A stretch of DNA of 64,000 nt from Desulfosporosinus sp. HMP52 (GCF_000765145.1 NZ_JMGA01000018.1:62001-126000); one strand, 5' to 3'. Numbered from the stretch's first letter, positions 52,797 through 62,327 are shown. Numbers and translations: made by a program. Notes: generated by a model from the sequence alone, not told the origin.

Positions 52797-53729
52797 ATGG
52801 AGGGGAGAAGAAGAAAACCCTATTTTTGGTTTTGGGGTCTAATATTCATTATGTTAGTCGGCGGAGTTGGATGGTGTTATCGCTCATCATTCATTGCAGG
52901 AACAATAAAGTTTGCAACTGCCGAAACAGGAACCATTAACCATGAACGGATTGTGGCTGCAACCTTTGCTAACCAGGAATTGTCTGTACTCGCTCCTCTT
53001 TCCGGTAAAGTTGAATACATTGGAGGAGATGGGCGACGTATTAGACGTGGGGAACAGGTGGCAACTATAAAACCTGAGGGGGCTGCACCAGGTATTAAGG
53101 CAAGCGGAATAAATCAGTCGATAACTGCAGCTATGGGGGGATTGTTTTTTCAACAAAGTGATGGTCTGGAATCCATTCTTACCAGCGACAACCTTATCAC
53201 GATGGATCTAAATAAGCTATTAACCCAGACTCCTGTCGCTAAAACAACCGGAGATACCTTTCAAACTGGTGAGGTTATAGGGAAAATCGTGAATAACCTT
53301 ATTCCAACAATGGCCTTTTTGGAAATTTCGGATATAGATGAGCTCACAGTTGGCAAAACTATGCGTGTTACTATGGGTAAACAGACTACTAGTGCTAAAG
53401 TTCTGCGTAAGTCTGATCAGCCAAAAGGAGTAATCGTTCAATTTCCATACTATATTGATGGCTCAGCGGTGCAAAGAAGGCAGGACGTGTCTTGGGTCTT
53501 CCGTCCGCCCACTAATGGAGTGCTTATTCCGAAATCTGCTTTATGGACAAAAGGAGAGGAACTGGGGGTTTTTCTCTGGAGTGAGGGGATTGTACAGTTC
53601 AGAAAGGTGAAAGTCCTTGATGAAGATGACAACATGGTTTGCATCGAGAATCTCCCAAGTGGTATTCCTGTTGTAATAACCCCTCGAGATGGACTCGAAG
53701 GATTAGTCGCCAACGTAAAAAATATCTAG
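52797..53729 (+). CDS. HlyD-like membrane-anchored adaptor protein
   Basis: A 310-residue protein with one N-terminal membrane helix (about 10-30) and a barrel-sandwich (lipoyl-like) domain: VLAPLSGKVEYIGGDGRRIRRGEQVATIKPEG, with its second half at TGEVIGKIVN, plus beta-barrel parts. It lacks the long coiled-coil hairpin of efflux adaptors, and no transporter gene is adjacent. Such proteins sit beside ylmE-sepF in several Clostridia, suggesting an envelope or division role. ATG 52797 follows a perfect AAGGAGGG. Confidence 0.72.
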   Translation: MEGRRRKPYFWFWGLIFIMLVGGVGWCYRSSFIAGTIKFATAETGTINHERIVAATFANQELSVLAPLSGKVEYIGGDGRRIRRGEQVATIKPEGAAPGIKASGINQSITAAMGGLFFQQSDGLESILTSDNLITMDLNKLLTQTPVAKTTGDTFQTGEVIGKIVNNLIPTMAFLEISDIDELTVGKTMRVTMGKQTTSAKVLRKSDQPKGVIVQFPYYIDGSAVQRRQDVSWVFRPPTNGVLIPKSALWTKGEELGVFLWSEGIVQFRKVKVLDEDDNMVCIENLPSGIPVVITPRDGLEGLVANVKNI

Positions 53730-53798
53730 AGAGTGACTTATTTAGCAGGAAACCTATGAAACTGCGTAGAATTCATTATTTTCAAAGGAGATAGTCTG

Positions 53799-54497
53799 AT
53801 GTTGGCAAATGCGGGGATAGAACAGCGCTTAAATGAGGTTCGTCGGCGTATTAACCAAGCGGCGGAACGAAGTAAGAGGGATCCGAGTACTATCCGATTA
53901 TTGGCCGTCTCTAAGACTCAACCGATTTCAAGTTTAGAGGAGGCTTATCGGGCTGGACAAAGAGCCTTTGCTGAGAATCGAGTTCAAGAATGGTTGGAAA
54001 AGGCCCCTAATCTTCCGAATGATTGCCAGTGGCATCTGGTGGGGAGGCTTCAGACGAACAAAGTAAAATATTTAGATGATAAAATTGCTATGATTCATTC
54101 GTTGGACAGGCTTCCTTTGTTGGAAGCACTAAATATCCAAGGAGAACGACGCAGCATTGTTTGGACGACGTTGGTTCAGGTTAATATTGCGCGGGATCCT
54201 GCCAAGGCTGGACTCATGCCAGAGGAAGTGCCGGACTTTCTGAGCTCAGTTGGTGATTTTCCTTTTGTTAGAATACAGGGGTTGATGACCATTGGGGCAT
54301 TGGAAGCAAGCATGACAGAAACTCAGGGTTTTTTTCGCCAACTTCGAGAATTGCGGGACAGACTGCAATCTCGAAAGTGGCCTGGAACCCATTTGCACGA
54401 GCTTTCAATGGGAATGAGTCAAGATTTTGAGCTGGCTGTAGAAGAAGGGGCAACCCTTGTACGTGTAGGCCGTCAGATTTTCGGCGACCGTGAATAG
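53799..54497 (+). CDS. ylmE: PLP homeostasis protein YggS/YlmE
   Basis: A 232-residue single-domain PLP-binding protein of the YggS/PROSC family. LLAVSKTQP at residues 31-39 contains the PLP lysine. FAENRVQEWLEK, WHLVGRLQTNKVKYL and LSMGMSQDFELAVEEGATLVRVGRQIFG complete the signature. It balances vitamin B6 and amino-acid pools. The ATG follows AAAGGAGA. It precedes sepF as in Bacillus. Confidence 0.95.
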   Translation: MLANAGIEQRLNEVRRRINQAAERSKRDPSTIRLLAVSKTQPISSLEEAYRAGQRAFAENRVQEWLEKAPNLPNDCQWHLVGRLQTNKVKYLDDKIAMIHSLDRLPLLEALNIQGERRSIVWTTLVQVNIARDPAKAGLMPEEVPDFLSSVGDFPFVRIQGLMTIGALEASMTETQGFFRQLRELRDRLQSRKWPGTHLHELSMGMSQDFELAVEEGATLVRVGRQIFGDRE

Positions 54498-54521
54498 AGA
54501 CCTGAAAGAGGAGGAAAGATA

Positions 54522-54977
54522 ATGGCCAAGTTATTTGATAAGGTTATTGGAATTATGGGGTTCGCAGACGAGGAAACGGAAGAGGATATTCTTGAAGAGA
54601 ACGAACGTGAGAAAAGTGTACAGGAAGAAGTTCGTACCAGCCGTAAAAACGCTCAGGTAGTAAGTATACATACTCAGAAACAAATGCGAGTTGTAGTGAT
54701 GGAACCAAATTCTTTCGAAGAAGCCCAAAACATTGCCGATCAGCTTAAGACTCGTCGGCCTGTAATTGTTAACCTGGAAAACGCCGAGAAGGTTTTAGCC
54801 AAACGTATCGTTGATTTTATCAGTGGGACAACTTATGCGTTAAATGGAAACATGCAGAAAGTCGGAAACGGTATATTCTTGTTTGTTCCAAATAACGTCG
54901 ACATATCTGGGGAGATGAGAGACGAGCTTAAAGACAAGGGTTTGTTTTGGCAGAGTTCTAAGTTAGGGAGGGATTAG
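54522..54977 (+). CDS. sepF: Cell division protein SepF
   Basis: A 151-residue protein with an N-terminal amphipathic membrane-binding helix (MAKLFDKVIGIMGF), an acidic linker and the SepF core (VVVMEPNSFEEAQNIADQLKTRRPVIVNLEN, then KRIVDFISGTTYALNGNMQKVGNGIFLFVP). SepF bundles FtsZ and can tether it to the membrane. That would explain the missing ftsA in the cluster. The ATG follows AGAGGAGG. Confidence 0.96.
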   Translation: MAKLFDKVIGIMGFADEETEEDILEENEREKSVQEEVRTSRKNAQVVSIHTQKQMRVVVMEPNSFEEAQNIADQLKTRRPVIVNLENAEKVLAKRIVDFISGTTYALNGNMQKVGNGIFLFVPNNVDISGEMRDELKDKGLFWQSSKLGRD

Positions 54978-54978
54978 T

Positions 54979-55245
54979 ATTCTATTCGTTGTTCAAATAG
55001 CAAGCAAAGTGATATCTATTCTAATATACGCCATTTTTGTGAGAGTTATTTTATCCTGGTTTGGGCCTAAGTTTTACCCCTCAAACAACAAATTGGTTGC
55101 GGTTCTCTATGATGTAACCGATCCAATCCTCAAACCATTCCAGCGTTTTCAATTTGGCAATGCTGCAATGCGAATGGACTTCTCGCCAATCTTTGCAATT
55201 CTTGCCTTGAACGTTGCACAATGGCTGTTATGGCAAATCTTCTAG
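54979..55245 (+). CDS. ylmG: YggT/YlmG-family membrane protein, probable ATT start
   Basis: A membrane protein of about 88 residues with two helices and the motif IRV-like FVRVILSWFGPKFYPSNN, then LYDVTDPILKPFQRF and MDFSPIFAILAL, typical of the YggT family. The only ATG/GTG/TTG start is GTG 55009, which has no ribosome site and cuts off half of the first helix. ATT 54979 lies six bases after AGGGAGGG and restores a helix of the length seen in YlmG. It overlaps none of sepF, whose stop is at 54977. Confidence 0.85.
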   Translation: MLFVVQIASKVISILIYAIFVRVILSWFGPKFYPSNNKLVAVLYDVTDPILKPFQRFQFGNAAMRMDFSPIFAILALNVAQWLLWQIF

Positions 55246-55246
55246 A

Positions 55247-56044
55247 ATGAAACATTTAATTGATCGAAGCGTCTTAAAATATTGGGATGATAAAGAAGCA
55301 CGTCTAGAAGCAGCTCATTTATTGGATCAAGTCAATTTAGTGCTTAGTAAAGAGTTCCAACAGGTAACTCCATTTTTGAGTTTTGCTATGCGGGATTGGA
55401 TTGAATCCGTTTTACGGAAAGAACATCTTGCCTATCTGGCAGAGGGCGGGCTTCCTGATGCTGAACGGGTTCGCATTATTATGGGTGCAAAGGGAGACGT
55501 CATGAAACCGGAGCAGGCAGAGATTTCCCTGTTGTCAGTTCGAGCCACTAATCTGCGTGCTAAACTAGAGCATCATCAGATACTTGGATCGCTTATGGGA
55601 TTAGGCTTACGAAGAGATTTATTTGGAGATATTCAAGCTGGCCGGAGTGGCTTCTATGTTGCAACTACGCTGGAAATGGTTCCAATTTTGTTAAATCAAT
55701 GGACTGAAGCCGGGCGGGAAAAAATTAATGTTTCAATATCCGAAGGAATACCAGATCTTCTTCCAGGACTAGGTGAAGAGCGGCGTATAACTGTAAATTC
55801 ATCACGCCTAGATGCGGTAATTGCTAATGCCTTTGGGGTATCAAGAAGTATGGCTCAAGAATGGATAACTCAAGGTAAGGTTAAAAAGTCAGGTCTTGGG
55901 GTGTCCAAAGTAGAAACAGAAGTACAACCTAATGACATAGTATCTTGTCGAGGGCATGGGCGCGTTAAGCTATTGGAGTGCTCCAATACCCGAAAAGACA
56001 AAATAGCTTGGCAAATTCTACTTTTTCGGTCACAACGGCATTAG
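55247..56044 (+). CDS. ylmH: S4-domain RNA-binding protein YlmH
   Basis: The 265-residue protein has a YlmH N-domain (FLSFAMRDWIESVLRK, AERVRIIMGAKGD, GLRRDLFGDIQAG) and a C-terminal S4 RNA-binding domain from about residue 182 (SSRLDAVIANAFGVSRSMAQEWITQGKVKKSG). YlmH binds ribosomes and helps rescue or recycle stalled large subunits. ATG 55247 starts just after the ylmG stop, and no strong ribosome site is seen, so coupling is likely. Confidence 0.93.
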   Translation: MKHLIDRSVLKYWDDKEARLEAAHLLDQVNLVLSKEFQQVTPFLSFAMRDWIESVLRKEHLAYLAEGGLPDAERVRIIMGAKGDVMKPEQAEISLLSVRATNLRAKLEHHQILGSLMGLGLRRDLFGDIQAGRSGFYVATTLEMVPILLNQWTEAGREKINVSISEGIPDLLPGLGEERRITVNSSRLDAVIANAFGVSRSMAQEWITQGKVKKSGLGVSKVETEVQPNDIVSCRGHGRVKLLECSNTRKDKIAWQILLFRSQRH

Positions 56045-56055
56045 GAGGGATCAAA

Positions 56056-56517
56056 ATGGAAATGACTCCACTTGATATACGAAATAAAGCTTTTCGCAAA
56101 GGGATTCGCGGCTATCAATGTGAGGAAGTGGAGAAATTCCTCGAGAATGTCAGCCAAGAATTTGAATTAGCATATACAGAGAATTTCGAACTCCGTGAAA
56201 AGACGAAAGGGTTAGAAACGGAAATCGGACATTATCGGCAAATAGAGAATACCTTACAACAGACTTTGGTGTTGGCTCAACAAACTGCTGAAGAAGTCAA
56301 GGAGTCTGCGCGTCAGGAGGCGGCACTTATTCTGCGAGAGGCAGAACATGCTAAGACAATAAAGATTGCTGAAGCACAGAAGAAGTGGGAAGAAATTCAA
56401 GAAGAGATCCAAGGTCTTGCCAGGAAACGCGATTTATTGCGTACTCAACTTAAGTCTTTTTTAATAGCCCATCTAGATTTAGAAACCTTACAGGAGAAAA
56501 ATGAAGGCATCGCTTAA
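56056..56517 (+). CDS. divIVA: DivIVA-family cell division/pole protein
   Basis: A 153-residue coiled-coil protein. The N-terminal lipid-binding domain has MTPLDIRNKAFRKGIRGYQCEEVEKFL and is followed by a long heptad-rich region. DivIVA targets curved membranes at septa and poles and acts in chromosome anchoring during sporulation. ATG 56056 follows TAGGAGGG. An upstream frame from 55978 belongs to ylmH's other frame. Confidence 0.94.
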   Translation: MEMTPLDIRNKAFRKGIRGYQCEEVEKFLENVSQEFELAYTENFELREKTKGLETEIGHYRQIENTLQQTLVLAQQTAEEVKESARQEAALILREAEHAKTIKIAEAQKKWEEIQEEIQGLARKRDLLRTQLKSFLIAHLDLETLQEKNEGIA

Positions 56518-56536
56518 CGAGATCAGCTGGAAAATG

Positions 56537-56566
56537 TTGCGAATCTCTCTGGTTTCGTGGTAAAAT
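56537..56566 (+). promoter_or_regulatory. Sigma-A type promoter of the gene at 56604
   Basis: TTGCGA at 56537-56542 and TAAAAT at 56561-56566 are 18 bases apart. Confidence 0.55.
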
Positions 56567-56603
56567 GTTTTACAGATGACTTTGAAGGAGAAGGGTTTCA
56601 TCA

Positions 56604-57077
56604 ATGTATAGAATAATTAGTGAGATATCTCCGGACTTTCTCATTCAAGGATTTGCCTTACACCAGGATGAGAATGAGATTTATGTTGGCAAAGTTGGCG
56701 GTCAAGAGGTTCAGCTTTTAGCTTCCATTGATAACTTAAATTCAGATGAAAAAGATATAAAGATTTTTTGTGTTGGGTTTGCTGAAGCGGATCACCATTT
56801 TCGTTCTGGAGATGTTTTGATGACCGGAAGTGATGATTTGCTAGATCGTGCCTTTAGGGCAATGGATGAAATGGAACAACGTGGTGTCGTTGTAAGTTTG
56901 ACTCCCCCTCCAGACTCTAAGCACTTATACGTATCCAAAGAGCAGATGGATCCTTTTGTTCAAGACTGGAAAAGCCGGAAGCTATCATTTCTCTGTCTTT
57001 GGATGGTGGATCCGATTGATTCGGAAGGACAAGCGAAACTCATTACCATACTGCGCAAAGTTATTTTAAAAGACTAG
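56604..57077 (+). CDS. Hypothetical protein
   Basis: A 157-residue soluble protein I do not recognise. It begins MYRIISEISPDFLIQGFAL and contains FCVGFAEADHHFRSGDVLMTG and a proline-rich turn SLTPPPDSK. No signal or membrane segment is seen. The ATG is 13 bases after GAAGGAGAAGGG and has its own promoter. Its place between divIVA and ileS gives no clear role. Confidence 0.7.
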   Translation: MYRIISEISPDFLIQGFALHQDENEIYVGKVGGQEVQLLASIDNLNSDEKDIKIFCVGFAEADHHFRSGDVLMTGSDDLLDRAFRAMDEMEQRGVVVSLTPPPDSKHLYVSKEQMDPFVQDWKSRKLSFLCLWMVDPIDSEGQAKLITILRKVILKD

Positions 57078-57124
57078 TGTTTTTATTGCAAGAAACCCCA
57101 AAAGTTTATCATTTATAGTAATTT

Positions 57125-57362
57125 GATAGTATAAATCTTAAACACGTTGAAAAGGACAGTCTTTGTTAACTGGCTAAACAGCGAGCGGGGTTGGTGTGAG
57201 CCCGTGAGAAAGTGCAAAGAGGATCCCCTTGGAGTGAAAGGCTGAAAGGTTAAGTAAGCTTTGTTCGGTTTGTCCCCGTTAAAAGACTTCCGAGTGGCTT
57301 TAGAGCAACATGGGTGGTACCGCGAGTAATCTCGTCCCTATTAGGGGCGGGATTTTTAGTTG
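57125..57362 (+). ncRNA. T-box riboswitch upstream of ileS (Ile, ATC specifier)
   Basis: The T-box TGGGTGGTACCGCG lies at 57311-57324, followed by a terminator (CGTCCCT with AGGGGCG, then ATTTTT). Upstream, GCGGGGTTGGTGTGAGCCC and GATCCCCTTGGAGTG fit the distal and 3' parts of stem I. The codon before CCTTGGAG is ATC at 57223-57225, which matches isoleucine. Uncharged tRNA-Ile would favour the antiterminator and read-through into ileS. Confidence 0.93.
57332..57357 (+). terminator. Conditional terminator of the ileS T-box leader
   Basis: TCGTCCCT pairs with AGGGGCGGGA and runs into TTTTT. Its 5' arm overlaps the antiterminator. Confidence 0.85.
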
Positions 57363-57454
57363 CTCCATTCGGACGAAATATCAGTTGGTAAGGTGATAAA
57401 AACATTGAAATAGGGCAAGGATAATATGCTTGAACCAAAGGAGGATATCTTTTA

Positions 57455-60241
57455 ATGGATTATCGTAATACATTAAACCTACCAGAAACGGATTTCCCAA
57501 TGCGGGGGAATCTTCCCAAAAGAGAACCGGAAATTCTTAAAGCATGGGAAGAAGAGAATCTTTATGAGAAAGTGCAAAAGGCTCGGGAAGGGTGCCCGAA
57601 ATTCATTCTCCATGACGGCCCCCCCTACGCGAACGGTGATATTCACCTGGGACATGCTATTAATAAAGTACTCAAAGATATCATCGTCAAATATAAGACT
57701 ATGATGGGTTTTGATGCTCCTTATGTTCCTGGTTGGGATACCCATGGACTTCCGATTGAACAACAAGTTATTAAAAAATTAGGAGTAAACCGTCATTCGG
57801 TTTCCGCCCTTGAATTTAGAGAGAAATGCAAGGATTATGCAGAAAAGTATGTAGGGATTCAACGGGAAGAGTTCAGACGGCTTGGAGTAAGGGGGGATTG
57901 GGAACACCCTTATCTGACTCTGCAAAAGGAGTATGAAGCTGCTCAAATAGGAGTTTTTGGGGATATGACTAAGAAAGGGTATATCTATAAAGGGTTAAAG
58001 CCTGTTTATTGGTGCCCTTCCTGTGAAACTGCACTTGCTGAGGCTGAAATTGAATATGCTGATAAGTCAGCCACTGCAATTTATGTGAAATTTGCGGTAC
58101 GTGATGGACTAAGTGTCCTTACTGAAGATAACACATTTGTCGTTATTTGGACGACAACTCCATGGACACTGCCGGCAAATCAAGCAATTAGTTTACATCC
58201 GGAGTTTAAGTATGCTGTTGTAAAGGCGAATCAAGAACATTGGGTTGTTGCTGAAGGGATGTTAGAATCCCTACGTTCTCTCTGGAAGCTGGAACTTCCT
58301 GTAGAAAAGATACTTTCAGGAAAGGAACTGGAAGGGGTTATATGCAAAAACCCCCTGATGAATCGAGACTCGTTAGTAATCTGTGGGGAACATGTTACCT
58401 TAGAAGCCGGTACAGGTTGTGTTCATACAGCCCCTGCCCATGGTGAAGATGATTTCTATGTTAGCAAGAAGTATAACTTAACCGTTTTATGTCCCGTTGA
58501 CCACCAAGGGAAATTTACCTCAGAAGGTGGAGCATATGCGGGACTAAAGACCGGAAAGGCAAATCCTGTTATTGTGGAGGATCTAAAGAATTCCGGAGAT
58601 CTTGTACTTGAAGAAACCATCGAACACAGTTATCCACACTGTTGGCGCTGTAAGAGCCCGATCATTTTTCGGGCAACAGAACAATGGTTTGCTTCGATTA
58701 ATGGTTTCCGGCAAGCCGCTTTAGATCAAATAGAGAAGGTTCGCTGGATTCCTGCTTGGGGAAAAGACCGGATCTTTAACATGATAGCCGACAGGGGAGA
58801 TTGGTGTATTTCCCGGCAGCGGACTTGGGGAGTACCTATCCCGATCTTCTATTGTGAGGATTGTGGAAAAGTGTTAGTTAACGATCAAACTATTGCCAGG
58901 GTTCAAGAATTCTTCCGGCAGGAAGGTTCTGATGCTTGGTTTGCTCATTCTGCCTTGGAATTGTTGCCAGAGGGAACTGCTTGCGAGTGTGGAGGGAAAA
59001 ACTTCAGTAAAGAGACAGATATTATGGATGTATGGTTTGATTCAGGAACCAGCCATGCCGGTGTCCTGAAGCAGCGACCAGAACTGTCTTGGCCTGCGGA
59101 TCTCTACTTGGAAGGTTCGGATCAACACCGTGGTTGGTTTAATTCCTCGCTGTCCACTTCTGTGGCTGCTTTCGGTCAGGCTCCTTACCGCAATGTATTG
59201 ACTCATGGTTTTGTTGTGGATGAGCAGGGGCGCAAGATGTCAAAATCCTTGGGCAATGGGGTTGACCCTCTTAAAGTTGTTCAGGAATTAGGTGCAGATA
59301 TTTTAAGGCTTTGGGTGAGTTCTGTAGATTATAAAAATGATGTTGCCGCTTCTCCCCGAATTATGAAACAAATGTCTGAAGCCTACCGTAAAATTCGCAA
59401 TACTTTGCGTTTCTTGCTCAGCAATCTGAATGATTTTGACCCGGCTAAGGATAAAGTTTCTTATAAAGACCTGCAAGAAATTGATCGCTGGGCTCTGCTT
59501 AAGCTTTCCAAAGTGGTCGAACGAGTACTCTTGGGATATGAATCCTATGAATTCCACTGGACTTACCATACCATTCATAATTTCTGTACCATAGAGTTAA
59601 GTGCCGTTTATCTGGATATTGTCAAAGACCGGCTTTATGTAGAAGGGAAAACATCTCTTCTTCGTCGCTCGGCTCAGACAGTTTTGTATGAAATTCTTGA
59701 TGCTCTGGTACGTCTTTTAACTCCAATCTTGTCCTTCATGACTGAAGAAATTTGGCCGTATATACCTGGAGATAAAAGTGCGGCAAATGTTCAAATAGCA
59801 GAAATGCCTAAGGTCAATTCTGAGTGGATGGATGAGGAACTGGCTAACCGCTGGGATCAGATTCTTGCCTTACGCACAGATGTCTCAAAGGTATTGGAAA
59901 TCGCGCGGCAAGAAAAACTTATAAGCCATCCCTTAACTGCTCAAGTCGATCTGTATCCGACAGAAGCACAGTATAAATCCCTTAAGCAAGTTCCGAATTT
60001 GGCAGAAATCTTTATTGTTTCTCAACTGGTTATCCATCTGCCTGATGAAGAAAGACCTGAAGGGGTTCAGGCTGCGGAGGTTAACAAGGGATTAGGAATT
60101 CATGTTCAACCGGCCAATGGGGAAAAATGCGAGCGTTGTTGGATGTTTCATGAGGAAGTTGGAAAGAATGAAGAGTTTCCGACGATTTGCCCTCGATGCA
60201 GGGACGTGATTTCAGAAAATTCCAGTAGACTTATTGACTAA
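57455..60241 (+). CDS. ileS: Isoleucyl-tRNA synthetase
   Basis: A 928-residue class I synthetase with the HLGH signature ([16 protein letters not shown]) near residues 55-70, WDTHGLP, the editing-domain threonine-rich [14 protein letters not shown] ([11 protein letters not shown]) near 594-604, and a C-terminal zinc ribbon CERCW and CPRC. It charges tRNA-Ile. ATG follows AAAGGAGG. Expression is probably controlled by the T-box leader just upstream. Confidence 0.98.
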   Translation: MDYRNTLNLPETDFPMRGNLPKREPEILKAWEEENLYEKVQKAREGCPKFILHDGPPYANGDIHLGHAINKVLKDIIVKYKTMMGFDAPYVPGWDTHGLPIEQQVIKKLGVNRHSVSALEFREKCKDYAEKYVGIQREEFRRLGVRGDWEHPYLTLQKEYEAAQIGVFGDMTKKGYIYKGLKPVYWCPSCETALAEAEIEYADKSATAIYVKFAVRDGLSVLTEDNTFVVIWTTTPWTLPANQAISLHPEFKYAVVKANQEHWVVAEGMLESLRSLWKLELPVEKILSGKELEGVICKNPLMNRDSLVICGEHVTLEAGTGCVHTAPAHGEDDFYVSKKYNLTVLCPVDHQGKFTSEGGAYAGLKTGKANPVIVEDLKNSGDLVLEETIEHSYPHCWRCKSPIIFRATEQWFASINGFRQAALDQIEKVRWIPAWGKDRIFNMIADRGDWCISRQRTWGVPIPIFYCEDCGKVLVNDQTIARVQEFFRQEGSDAWFAHSALELLPEGTACECGGKNFSKETDIMDVWFDSGTSHAGVLKQRPELSWPADLYLEGSDQHRGWFNSSLSTSVAAFGQAPYRNVLTHGFVVDEQGRKMSKSLGNGVDPLKVVQELGADILRLWVSSVDYKNDVAASPRIMKQMSEAYRKIRNTLRFLLSNLNDFDPAKDKVSYKDLQEIDRWALLKLSKVVERVLLGYESYEFHWTYHTIHNFCTIELSAVYLDIVKDRLYVEGKTSLLRRSAQTVLYEILDALVRLLTPILSFMTEEIWPYIPGDKSAANVQIAEMPKVNSEWMDEELANRWDQILALRTDVSKVLEIARQEKLISHPLTAQVDLYPTEAQYKSLKQVPNLAEIFIVSQLVIHLPDEERPEGVQAAEVNKGLGIHVQPANGEKCERCWMFHEEVGKNEEFPTICPRCRDVISENSSRLID

Positions 60242-60287
60242 AAAAGCATATTATATAATTAACTTAATAGTTTTTACCGGATGAAAC

Positions 60288-60377
60288 TGGCAGGAGAGAT
60301 CTGAAATACAGACGCCGAAGGAGAAATTCCCTGAATTCGCTTTTCAGGGAGGGAAGCTCTCAGGCAAAAGTACTGCT
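60288..60377 (+). ncRNA. Glycine riboswitch, aptamer 1
   Basis: This segment carries the glycine aptamer core: GCAGGAGAG, then GCCGAAGGAGAAA, and CTCTCAGGCAAAAG with GTACTGC closing P1. It is the first of two tandem aptamers in the gcvT leader. Confidence 0.92.
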
Positions 60378-60387
60378 AGAAGACGGG

Positions 60388-60465
60388 ACTCTGGAGAGTT
60401 TCTTGCAAAAGAACACCAAAGGGGAAGCCGAGATACGGCGAATCTCTCAGGTTAAAGGACAGAGA
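60388..60465 (+). ncRNA. Glycine riboswitch, aptamer 2
   Basis: GGACTCTGGAGAG, then CACCAAAGGGGAAG, and ATCTCTCAGGTTAAAGGACAGAG form the second aptamer, a short linker after the first. Its P1 3' arm (ACAGAG) is shared with the terminator, so glycine binding should disrupt termination. Confidence 0.9.
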
Positions 60466-60499
60466 AAATGCGCGACTACGCATTTTCTCTGTCCTTCTT
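60456..60499 (+). terminator. Riboswitch-controlled terminator before gcvT
   Basis: AGGACAGAGAAAATGCG at 60456-60472 pairs with CGCATTTTCTCTGTCCT at 60479-60495 and runs into CTTT. The 5' arm overlaps aptamer 2, as in known ON switches. Confidence 0.9.
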
Positions 60500-60642
60500 T
60501 AATTTACAGAAATTTACAAGGGTATTATGGAAGGTTTTTTCTGGGTGTAATGACTTGGTATATGGAACACTATTGAAGAAATCTAAGGCGCTAAATGTCT
60601 TCTGTGAAAAACCTATTCTAGTCTAAATAAGGAGGTTTCTTT

Positions 60643-61797
60643 ATGAATGAATTAAAACGGACTCCACTTTATGAAGAGCATTTGGCTAATAAGGCAAAAC
60701 TGATTGATTTTGGCGGATGGGAAATGCCTGTTCAATATGTTGGTGTTATAGATGAACATCATGCTGTTCGAACTAAAGCTGGCCTTTTCGATGTGTCTCA
60801 TATGGGTGAGATAGAGGTTCGTGGTCAAGACGCTTTAGAGTTTATTCAAATGCTGATCACCAATGATGTCAGTAAGCTGGAGGATGGCAGAATTCTATAC
60901 TCTCCTATGTGCTATCCAAGCGGTGGAATTGTAGACGACTTGTTGGTTTATCGATATAATTCTCAACGTTTTCTGATTGTCGTAAATGCCTCCAATGCCG
61001 ATAAGGACTACGCATGGATATTAAAACAAACAGACAGCTTTAATGTTAACGTAGAGAATGTCTCTGACCAATATGCTCAGCTTGCCTTACAAGGCCCTCT
61101 AGCAGAAACTGTCTTACAGCGTATTACAGAGCTTAATCTTTCACAGATTAAATACTATAGTTTCACTCACGGGAATATTGACGGGATTAGTTGTCTGATT
61201 TCCCGGACGGGCTATACAGGAGAAGACGGATTTGAGATTTATGTAACTCCGGATCATAGTCGGCAACTGTGGAGAAAGATATTGGAGGTTGGTGCTCTAG
61301 AGGGTGTACAGCCCATTGGGCTGGGTGCACGTGACACATTGCGGTTTGAAGCTCGTCTTCCCTTATATGGGAATGAATTAGGGGCGGAGATTTCTCCTCT
61401 TGAAGCTGGGCTTGGGATTTTTGTTAAGCTGGATAAAGTGAATTTCATTGGCAAGGAAGTAATTCTCGCTCAAAAAGAACAAGGGGTACCGCGAAAGTTA
61501 GTAGGATTAGAAATGATTGAGCGTGGAATAGCCCGTTCCCACTATCCCTTACAAAAAGATGGGCAAGAGATTGGATTTGTTACATCTGGCTCATTTTCAC
61601 CAACTCTAAACAAAAACATTGCTTTAGGATTAATCAAGGCCGATTTAGCGATTCAGGGTCAGATTCTTGATGTAATGATTCGTGGGAAGGCAGTTAAAGC
61701 AAGAATTGTTCCCTCCTTGTTTTACAAACGTGAGGATCAATTAAAACCCAAGGAATCTAGTGTAGTAGCTGATAAAGTATTATCCAGTATCGCATAG
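60643..61797 (+). CDS. gcvT: Glycine cleavage T-protein (aminomethyltransferase)
   Basis: A 384-residue folate-dependent protein that releases ammonia and passes the one-carbon unit to tetrahydrofolate. It has the start ELKRTPLYEEHLANKAKLIDFGGWEMPVQY (shown for position only in part), FDVSHMGEI, GILYSPMCYPSGGIVDDLLVYR-like and GYTGEDGFEIYV with GARDTLRFEA. The ATG follows AAGGAGG. First gene of the gcv operon under the glycine riboswitch. Confidence 0.97.
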   Translation: MNELKRTPLYEEHLANKAKLIDFGGWEMPVQYVGVIDEHHAVRTKAGLFDVSHMGEIEVRGQDALEFIQMLITNDVSKLEDGRILYSPMCYPSGGIVDDLLVYRYNSQRFLIVVNASNADKDYAWILKQTDSFNVNVENVSDQYAQLALQGPLAETVLQRITELNLSQIKYYSFTHGNIDGISCLISRTGYTGEDGFEIYVTPDHSRQLWRKILEVGALEGVQPIGLGARDTLRFEARLPLYGNELGAEISPLEAGLGIFVKLDKVNFIGKEVILAQKEQGVPRKLVGLEMIERGIARSHYPLQKDGQEIGFVTSGSFSPTLNKNIALGLIKADLAIQGQILDVMIRGKAVKARIVPSLFYKREDQLKPKESSVVADKVLSSIA

Positions 61798-61939
61798 CTA
61801 AAAAATAATCTTAGTAGTTTTACTCTCTGCTAATTGCTTAAATAAAATTCATCTAGCCATACTACACATTTAGGGTTACTAGTGGATGTTGCTAATCCCC
61901 TTTGGACAAAATAATTAAAATTTGAGGAGGATGATTTGA

Positions 61940-62326
61940 ATGAATCCAGTTGATTTAAAGTATAACAAAGAGCATGAATACGCAAAGGTTGAAGGAAATA
62001 TTATTACATTTGGTATAACAGACCACGCCCAAAAAAGCCTTGGCGACGTAGTGTTTGTCGAGCTCCCGGATGTAGGAGCAACGGTAACGGTCGGAAAATC
62101 TTACGGTACCGTTGAATCAGTTAAAGCTGTATCCGACATCTCTGCTTCAGTGAGTGGAAAAGTTGTAGAAGTGAACACTTCAGTTATGGATACACCTGAT
62201 TTATTAAATTCTGACCCCTATGGAGAGGGCTGGTTGATTAAGGTAGAGGCTGAAGATTTAGCTCCGCTGGAAAGTATGATGTCCGTTGAGGAATATGAGA
62301 CATTACTAGCACAGGAGGAACATTAG
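61940..62326 (+). CDS. gcvH: Glycine cleavage H-protein (lipoyl carrier)
   Basis: A 128-residue lipoyl-domain protein. The lipoylated lysine is in ESVKAVSD near residue 62, after [15 protein letters not shown]. It shuttles the aminomethyl group between P and T proteins and is reoxidised by a dihydrolipoyl dehydrogenase, possibly LpdA at 24.5 kb. The ATG follows TTGAGGAGG. A 142-base gap before it shows no clear signal. Confidence 0.97.
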   Translation: MNPVDLKYNKEHEYAKVEGNIITFGITDHAQKSLGDVVFVELPDVGATVTVGKSYGTVESVKAVSDISASVSGKVVEVNTSVMDTPDLLNSDPYGEGWLIKVEAEDLAPLESMMSVEEYETLLAQEEH

Positions 62327-62327
62327 A

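Noticed and set aside
57461-57780. Reverse-strand frame over the ileS start
   Set aside because: Shadow of the synthetase gene, with no independent support.
60234-60259. TTGACT and TATAAT as riboswitch promoter
   Set aside because: Spacing of 14 bases is too short for a standard promoter, and the -35 overlaps the ileS end.
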